Of a stretch of DNA of 64,000 nt, positions 59,797-64,000 are shown one piece after another. The notes beneath the pieces were generated by a model. The model was not told the DNA's origin. It saw only the letters and a program-made list of their open reading frames with translations, and made no database searches. A program made the position numbers and the translations under genes. This DNA comes from Actinomadura sp. DC4. Lineage in GTDB: Bacteria; Actinomycetota; Actinomycetes; Streptosporangiales; Streptosporangiaceae. Position 1 is the stretch's first letter, and every line of letters starts with the position of its first letter. The stretch lies in the NCBI RefSeq assembly GCF_030406325.1, contig NZ_JAUEQY010000012.1:186001-250000 (forward strand), written 5' to 3'.

Positions 59797-60396
59797 CTAC
59801 TTCTCAGAGGCTCCGGTGGCCATGTCATAGCCGGTGCCGTCGTGGCGGTACACCGGGCCGTGACCCATCTGGAGCACCTGGAATTTGATCGGCACCGAGT
59901 TGGACCGGGTGCCGGTGAGGTACTGCATCATCTCCTCGGAGAGGTCGATGATCGCCGGCGGGTTGTGCTGTGCGACCGCCCACTCGGCCGGGCCGAAGTC
60001 CTCGACCACGCCGACGGCGCTCTTCTTGCCGATCGTGACCTTGACCTTGGTGCCCAGCGGCCAGTACGGGCTGGCCAGCGTGTGGTACGACATCGGCTTG
60101 CCGGACGCGGTCTGCGCGTCCCAGAACGAGGTTCCGGTGGAGACGCCGCCCGGCAGGACGGCCTTCTTCTCCGCGGCCTGCATACGCTGCGGCAGCTTGG
60201 CCGCGTGCGCCTCTTCGCCCGGCGCCATGCCGGACTCTTGCTGGGCGACCTGCACGGTGGTGTCGCGGGCCGCTCCGGCCTGGGGTGCCTCGACATGGGC
60301 GAGGGCGACCGTGAATCCGGCTCCCACTACGGCGACACCCGTGAGAATCGCCTTCGTGGAGAACCGGTCAAGGTAGTCACTGCGAAATCGGATCAT
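59797..60396 (-). CDS. RlpA-like double-psi beta-barrel secreted protein
   Basis: 199 residues. N-terminal membrane/signal segment AILTGVAVVGAGFTVALAHV; region ~85-165 is a DPBB domain (TGTSFWDAQTASGKPMSYHT, LGTKVKVTIGKKSAVGVVED, FGPAEWAVAQHNPPAIIDLS). DPBB proteins of this type bind or cleave glycan strands or assist at the septum. It lies 88 bases behind the CHAP gene on the same strand and is probably in the same transcript, under c-di-AMP control. Start ATG 60396 has a weak ribosome site. Confidence 0.85.
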   Translation of the reverse strand: MIRFRSDYLDRFSTKAILTGVAVVGAGFTVALAHVEAPQAGAARDTTVQVAQQESGMAPGEEAHAAKLPQRMQAAEKKAVLPGGVSTGTSFWDAQTASGKPMSYHTLASPYWPLGTKVKVTIGKKSAVGVVEDFGPAEWAVAQHNPPAIIDLSEEMMQYLTGTRSNSVPIKFQVLQMGHGPVYRHDGTGYDMATGASEK

Positions 60397-60484
60397 GCGG
60401 GGGAATGCCTCTCAGCACAGGGGAAGGGAAAAGCACGCAGGGTTGACCGCCGCGGCCGCTGATGGGGCCATGGGGAGGCGGAGG

Positions 60485-61255
60485 TCAGGCGGTGTCGGGG
60501 CCGTACTCGGGGTAGCCGTAGCCGACCACCGACGAAACATCCCGCGTGCGGACCTTGACGGCGTTATCCGTGTTGCCCTCAATGGTCTGGATGGTGCCGT
60601 TGTGGTTGTCCTTGATGACCATGCCGACGTGGTCGATGTCGCCGATCGACTTGCTCCCGCTCCAGGAGTAGAAGACGACGGCGCCGGGCTTAGGGGTGTC
60701 GCCCCAGCGGCCCTGGTCCTTGAACCACTCGGCGTGTGTACGGGTGAAGGCGTCCGCTCCCATGCCCTTGACGCCCAGCTGGGCGCCGACCCAGGACACG
60801 AACATGTCGCACCAGTTGGCGTTGGCGTAGTCCGAGACCGAACCGCCGTCGCGCTGGACGCCGCGCTCGGCCCAGGGGGAGGAGACGAACCACTTCTGGA
60901 ATTTGGTGCCGCCGCCGGCGGAGTCCTCGGTGACGCCCACCTGGGCTTCGGCGAGCTTGAGAGCGTCGCTCGCGGTGGGCAGCCAGGTACGGCTGTTCTT
61001 GTTGGCGTCCGCAATACCCTTACCGGGCAGAGGTATCGCGGCGAGAGGGTGAGCCGCTTCCTTCTGCACTGCCGCCGCGCGGGGCGCCGCGGCGAGTGCT
61101 CCGGCCGAAATGGCGTTGACCTTCTGGGACGAGCTGGCGGGACCGGCTGCGATCAGGCTGACCGCGGTCGCTCCGGCCACCGCGACGCCGGCGAGGGCGC
61201 CGCCGAGCTTCGCACTGTGAAGAACTCGGCATGTCTTCGTGTGTCGACCTGACAC
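60485..61255 (-). CDS. Secreted CHAP-domain peptidoglycan hydrolase
   Basis: 256 residues. Signal segment (GALAGVAVAGATAVSLIAAGP), Ala-rich linker, CHAP domain from about 95: catalytic Cys in ANWCDMFVSWVGAQLG, His in IGDIDHVGMVI, Asn/Glu in IEGNTDNAVKV. Likely an amidase or endopeptidase on peptide bridges. GTG at 61255 with GAAGGAGTATCGATC, which is the end of the downstream riboswitch element. The 5' leader is about 590 bases and carries two ydaO-type elements. Confidence 0.92.
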   Translation of the reverse strand: MSGRHTKTCRVLHSAKLGGALAGVAVAGATAVSLIAAGPASSSQKVNAISAGALAAAPRAAAVQKEAAHPLAAIPLPGKGIADANKNSRTWLPTASDALKLAEAQVGVTEDSAGGGTKFQKWFVSSPWAERGVQRDGGSVSDYANANWCDMFVSWVGAQLGVKGMGADAFTRTHAEWFKDQGRWGDTPKPGAVVFYSWSGSKSIGDIDHVGMVIKDNHNGTIQTIEGNTDNAVKVRTRDVSSVVGYGYPEYGPDTA

Positions 61256-61269
61256 GATCGATACTCCTT

Positions 61270-61395
61270 CGCTTCCATGCCGCTTACCGGGTTAGCTGAC
61301 GGGTTCGGGCGTGGAAGCTGCCCTACGACGCATTTGGGGATACGTCGATTCACCCCAGTGGTGCGGTGGGTCCCCGGTTCCGCGATGACGCGGAT
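61270..61395 (-). ncRNA. c-di-AMP riboswitch (ydaO/yuaA type), gene-proximal copy
   Basis: On the minus strand the leader reads, in order, CGGAACCGGGGACCCACCGC, GGGGTGAATCG, a variable hairpin, GTAGGGC, CGCCCGAACCCGTCAGCTA, ACCCGGTAAGCGGCATGGAA. These are the conserved blocks of the actinobacterial ydaO riboswitch, which in Streptomyces and relatives lies before resuscitation and cell-wall hydrolase genes and turns them off when c-di-AMP binds. It ends at the ribosome site of the CHAP gene. Boundaries are approximate. Confidence 0.88.
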
Positions 61396-61402
61396 TCAGC
61401 GG

Positions 61403-61427
61403 GAGCCGTCCGGGACTCGGACGGCTC
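61403..61427 (-). terminator. Perfect 10-bp hairpin between the two riboswitch elements
   Basis: GAGCCGTCCG, five-base loop, CGGACGGCTC. It lies after the distal element and before the proximal one in the direction of transcription. It may be the expression platform (terminator without U-run) of the distal element or a structural spacer. Confidence 0.5.
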
Positions 61428-61504
61428 TAAGAGACAGGGGGGATGGTGGGCCGCACGTGGCGGCCGTTATTCAGGTCTAGGGGAAATCCGGACTGGTCTG
61501 GTTG

Positions 61505-61640
61505 CACTCCCTGGATTCAGGCGCCTACCGGGACGGCTGGCGGGTTCGGGCGGGAAAATCGCCCTACGGGCACGCTGGGGGCGTGCCGATTCACCTCAGG
61601 AGACACAGGAGGGTCCCGGTCCCGTCGCGTCGGACGGGTT
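61505..61640 (-). ncRNA. c-di-AMP riboswitch-like element, distal copy
   Basis: The same block order as in the proximal copy, ~235 bases upstream on the minus strand: GACGGGACCGGGACCC, GAGGTGAATCGGC, hairpin GGCACGC/GCGTGCC, GTAGGGC, CGCCCGAACCCGCCAGC, CCCGGTAGGCGCCTGAATCC. One normally conserved stretch differs (CAGCCGTCCCGG here, CAGCTAACCCGG in the proximal copy), so ligand binding may be changed. Boundaries are approximate. Confidence 0.7.
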
Positions 61641-61849
61641 CGGCGTGCCACCCCGGCATCGGATGCGATCCTTCAGGGGGGATCCCAAGAGATGCGCGGG
61701 AGCGGCGCTTGCCTTGGTTATGAACCGTCGCGGCCCGAAAAGGGGGGCCCTTGTCACGCTTCGTCGCGTGCCGCACGTCTCGCGTGCTGGTGGGCAGGCC
61801 CTGGCCGGCGGATGAAGGTCGGCGCATGGGGGGCGCCGCCGGTCAACCG

Positions 61850-61878
61850 AACATAGCAAACATATATCCGGTCGTAAA
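61850..61878 (-). promoter_or_regulatory. Candidate promoter of the riboswitch-CHAP-RlpA transcript
   Basis: Minus strand: TTTACG (61878-61873), 17-base spacer, TATGTT (61855-61850), in an AT-rich stretch (GGATATATGTTTGC). Start would be near 61843, giving a leader of ~590 bases. Between here and the distal riboswitch (61641-61840) I see GC-rich sequence without a gene. Confidence 0.5.
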
Positions 61879-61968
61879 GCCTGAATTCGGACATGCACCG
61901 CCTCTGACCTGCAAGAAGATCGCCCGTGCGGCGTCCGAGTGGTGGAATCCCCGGCGGGTAAAGGGGTT

Positions 61969-62721
61969 TCAGCCGACCTGGGCTTGATCACCGAGCGTGA
62001 TGATCTCGGTGTAACGCTCCGTGATGATCTCCGCCAGCTCGGGTGCGGCGCCCAGCGCCGGCGAGACGGCCACGGCGCCCGCCGCGAGCGACTCCTCGCG
62101 GACCTTGTCGGCGAAGTACCCCGGCGCGAGGAAGTAGGAGGCGACCGCGACCCTCGGCGCCCCGGCCGCGCGCAGCGCGCGTACGGCCTCGGCCGGGGTG
62201 GGCCGCGCCGCGGAGGCGTAGGCGGGGACGACGCGCCGCCAGCCGCGCCAGCGCCGCGCCATGGCGCTGATCGTCGCGTTCGCGGCGGGGTCGCTGGAGC
62301 CGGCCGCGGCCAGCACGACGGCGGTGTCCGGGTCGGGCGTCACGCCCGCCTCGGCCAGCCGGCGCTCCAGCGCCGCCGTCATCAGCGGGTGCGGGCCGAG
62401 CGTGGCGCCGTATCGCAGCCGCAGCCGGGGGTGCGCCCGGCGCGCGTCGGCGAGCGCGCCGGGGATGTCGGTCTTGCTGTGGTACGCCGCGGTGAGCAGG
62501 AGGGGGAGGACGACCGCGGACGTGATCTCCTCACCGGTGAGCGCGCCGAACGCCTGGGCGGGCGTCGGCGCGGCGTGGTCGAGGTAGGACGTCACGACCC
62601 GCAGCCCGGACCGGCGGCGTACGAGGTCGAGAAGGTCCTCGACCGTCGCCGCCGCGCGGGGGTCCCGGCTGCCGTGCGCCACCGCGACCAGCGGGACGCC
62701 GGTCAGATGTTGATGCCGCAT
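61969..62721 (-). CDS. CbiX/SirB-type sirohydrochlorin chelatase
   Basis: 250 residues with two similar chelatase halves: LVAVAHGSRDPRAAATVEDL (metal His) and the second half from AVVLAAAGSSDPAANATISA. VVLPLLLTAAYHSKTDIPGAL carries the second active-site His. Inserts iron (or cobalt) into sirohydrochlorin; in this operon it supplies sirohaem to the sulfite reductase. ATG 62721 overlaps the CysH stop by 19 bases; no later start fits. Last gene of the sulfate-assimilation operon. Confidence 0.9.
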   Translation of the reverse strand: MRHQHLTGVPLVAVAHGSRDPRAAATVEDLLDLVRRRSGLRVVTSYLDHAAPTPAQAFGALTGEEITSAVVLPLLLTAAYHSKTDIPGALADARRAHPRLRLRYGATLGPHPLMTAALERRLAEAGVTPDPDTAVVLAAAGSSDPAANATISAMARRWRGWRRVVPAYASAARPTPAEAVRALRAAGAPRVAVASYFLAPGYFADKVREESLAAGAVAVSPALGAAPELAEIITERYTEIITLGDQAQVG

Positions 62722-63416
62722 TCGGACTTTCCAGTGCCGGCCCACCGCCCGCTGCGAGGGTCCTCGCCGGGCGCGACCCGCTGAGTGCACGGCTCGCAGC
62801 CGATCGAGGGGTACCCGTCGTACTGCAGCGGGTTCACGAGGATGCCGTTGTCCTCGATGTAGGTCAGGAGCTGCTCGTGGGTCCACCGGGCCAGCGGGTT
62901 GACCTTGACCTTTCCGCGAGCGGCGTTCCACTCCACGACCCGCGCGCCGCGCCGGTGTGAGGTCTCCTCACGCCGGATGCCGGTGATCCACGCGAGGTAC
63001 GGCCCGAGTGCGCGGTTCAGCGGCTCGACCTTGCGCAGGTAGCAGCAGAGGTCCGGGTTACGGCCGTTGAGCCGGGGCCCCAGGTCGCGCTCCTGCTCGG
63101 CGACCGTACGCGAGGCCGTGACGTTCACGACGTTGATCGGGTAGACGGTCTCGACCGCGTCGCGCGTGCCGATGGTCTCGGCGAAGTGGTAGCCGGTGTC
63201 GACGAAGAGCACGTCGATGCCGGGCCGGATCTTGGCGGCGATGTCGACCAGCACGGCGTCCTTCATCGAGGACGTCACGCAGATGCGGTCGCCGAAGGTC
63301 GCGATGGCCCAGCGGATGATCTCCTCGGCCGGTGCCTCCTCAAGGGCGTCGGCGGCCGATTCGACGATGTCGGTGAGGTCGAGCGCGGCGGTCTCACGTT
63401 CGAAGACGAGGGTCAT
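62703..63416 (-). CDS. cysH: Adenylyl-/phosphoadenylyl-sulfate reductase CysH
   Basis: 237 residues. PP-loop fold (VTSSMKDAVLVDIAAKIRPG), FVDTGYHFAETIGTRD, TGIRREETSHR, C-terminal KSECGINI with the catalytic Cys. The iron-sulfur cysteines CC (DLCCYLRKVEPLNR) and CxxC (IGCEPCTQRV) are all present, so it is the 4Fe-4S type that normally uses APS. Reduces activated sulfate to sulfite. ATG 63416 has GGAGTCCTCGAG and overlaps the zinc-ribbon gene (ATGA). Confidence 0.95.
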   Translation of the reverse strand: MTLVFERETAALDLTDIVESAADALEEAPAEEIIRWAIATFGDRICVTSSMKDAVLVDIAAKIRPGIDVLFVDTGYHFAETIGTRDAVETVYPINVVNVTASRTVAEQERDLGPRLNGRNPDLCCYLRKVEPLNRALGPYLAWITGIRREETSHRRGARVVEWNAARGKVKVNPLARWTHEQLLTYIEDNGILVNPLQYDGYPSIGCEPCTQRVAPGEDPRSGRWAGTGKSECGINI

Positions 63417-63607
63417 CTCGAGGACTCCTTCCGCGCGGCGGGAGGCGGGCCGGGATCGGCGGCCGCGCTCAGCGCGCCCATCCCGACGTACCGGAGCCGG
63501 AAGGCCCGGGTACAGGCGCGGCAGTGCCATCCGCCGTCGGTCTCGTACGGCTCAAGGTCCTCGTCCCCGCAGTACGGGCAGTAGAAGGGGACGGCTCGCT
63601 CGCTCAC
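63413..63607 (-). CDS. Small zinc-ribbon protein of the sulfate-assimilation operon
   Basis: 64 residues with two CxxC pairs (FYCPYCGDEDLEP and WHCRACTRAFRLR), a rubredoxin/zinc-ribbon knuckle. Proteins like this are regularly found between sulfite reductase and cysH in actinomycetes; the role is unknown, perhaps electron or sulfur handling. Overlaps both neighbours by four bases. Confidence 0.88.
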   Translation of the reverse strand: MSERAVPFYCPYCGDEDLEPYETDGGWHCRACTRAFRLRYVGMGALSAAADPGPPPAARKESSR

Positions 63608-64000
63608 GTGAGGTCCTCCTGCTCGGCGCGCTGCACCCAGCCGGCGAAGGACTCATCGTCATTCTTCTGCTTCTGGAACCTCCGCAGCACCCGCTCGACA
63701 TAGTCGGGCAGGTCGTCGGCGGTGGTCTTCAACCCGCGGACCTTCTTGCCGAAGGCGCCGCCGATCGAGCCGCCGAGGTGGATCTGGAAGCCCTCCACCT
63801 GGTTGCCGTCGGCGTCCGTGACGAGCTGGCCCTTCAGCCCGATGTCGGCGACCTGGATGCGCGCGCAGGAGTTCGGGCAGCCGTTGATGTTGATCGTCAG
63901 CGGCTCCTCGAAGTCCGGGAGGCGCTCCTCCAGCTCGGCGATCAGGTCCATGCCGCGCTGCTTGGTCTCGACGATCGCCAGCTTGCAGTATTCGATGCCG
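63604..64000 (-). CDS. Ferredoxin-dependent sulfite (nitrite/sulfite) reductase, C-terminal part (cut by window end)
   Basis: About 132 codons are visible; the 5' part lies beyond base 64000. The frame opens GIEYCKLAIVETKQRGMDL and carries NINGCPNSCARIQVADIGL, the second cysteine pair that binds the 4Fe-4S cluster bridged to sirohaem. GFQIHLGGSIGGAFGKKVRG is also typical. Makes sulfide from sulfite. First visible gene of the operon followed by the zinc ribbon, CysH and the chelatase. Confidence 0.95.
   Translation of the reverse strand, partial: GIEYCKLAIVETKQRGMDLIAELEERLPDFEEPLTININGCPNSCARIQVADIGLKGQLVTDADGNQVEGFQIHLGGSIGGAFGKKVRGLKTTADDLPDYVERVLRRFQKQKNDDESFAGWVQRAEQEDLT

Noticed and set aside
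61641-61680. A third riboswitch copy, suggested by GGTGGCACGCCGAACCCGTC on the minus strand
   Set aside because: Only one block (CCGAACCCGTC) matches; the GGTGAATCG and CCCGGTAGGCG blocks are missing, so it is at most a fragment or part of the distal element.
1-64000. CRISPR arrays, tRNA, rRNA or insertion sequences anywhere in the window
   Set aside because: I looked for regularly spaced repeats, cloverleaf-like genes and transposase motifs and saw none; a tool run could still find a divergent tRNA.

Overview
The window looks like a stretch of chromosome from a high-GC filamentous actinomycete, possibly of the Streptosporangiales/Thermomonosporaceae kind. Support: almost every real reading frame has G or C at third codon positions; GTG starts and ATGA/GTGA stop-start overlaps are common; and the families present are actinomycete ones (DUF574 methyltransferases, SigE-type ECF sigma factor, DUF2510 domain, c-di-AMP riboswitch before cell-wall hydrolases). 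The genus cannot be fixed from sequence alone. I saw no rRNA, tRNA, CRISPR array, integrase, transposase or insertion sequence.

Layout. 1-4.85 kb: end of glgX, a small membrane protein, a RibD-type reductase, a convergent pair of NHEJ-type genes (ATP-dependent DNA ligase and LigD-type polymerase, no Ku in view) and msrB. 4.86-15.0 kb: an accessory island of uncharacterised genes. Its left arm (minus strand) holds a HerA/FtsK-type ATPase, a DEDDh exonuclease, a small protein and a long acidic protein with a conserved C-terminal domain. Its right arm (plus strand) holds a VirD4/TraG-like membrane protein with degraded ATPase motifs, a small alarmone-hydrolase-like HD protein, a second acidic protein and two tandem paralogues, closed by an intrinsic terminator. 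The two acidic proteins share an N-terminal motif although they lie on opposite arms, so the arms probably form one system. This is my main candidate for an undescribed system, best read as an export or conflict system of polymorphic-toxin type. An M48 protease follows.

16.2-33.8 kb: MFS transporter, YciI protein and LuxR/TrmB-like regulator; a 1357-residue secreted subtilase with a C-terminal propeller; a flotillin-like SPFH protein; a secreted alpha-L-fucosidase; a TetR regulator followed by an alpha/beta-hydrolase-methyltransferase fusion; a MarR regulator with a broken MFS transporter; a thioesterase and a DUF574 methyltransferase. 33.9-39.7 kb: an aromatic-catabolism cluster around an IclR regulator. 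CaiB-type CoA-transferase and citryl-CoA-lyase-like genes lie on one side; LigB/LigA extradiol dioxygenase and an amidohydrolase lie on the other. Both promoters carry the same CGGAC-N4-GTCCG inverted repeat.

40-50.3 kb: GAF-LuxR regulator, second DUF574 methyltransferase, and a tightly overlapping response regulator-kinase-GerMN lipoprotein-FUSC operon. This operon is divergent from a bifunctional-type PBP whose transpeptidase motifs are broken; a secreted PLD-like protein follows. 50.4-59.7 kb: AlkZ-like protein, PadR-VOC pair, TetR-NmrA pair, a decayed secreted repeat gene, an ECF sigma factor with its membrane partner, a secreted GH25 lysozyme, and a TetR-AidB-like acyl-CoA dehydrogenase pair. 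59.8-61.9 kb: RlpA-like and CHAP secreted cell-wall proteins behind a long leader with two c-di-AMP (ydaO) riboswitch-like elements in tandem. 62-64 kb: assimilatory sulfate reduction operon (sulfite reductase end, zinc-ribbon protein, CysH, CbiX-type chelatase).

Several regulators have clear candidate operators (IclR, PadR, TetR, MarR), and strong perfect hairpins separate many convergent genes.
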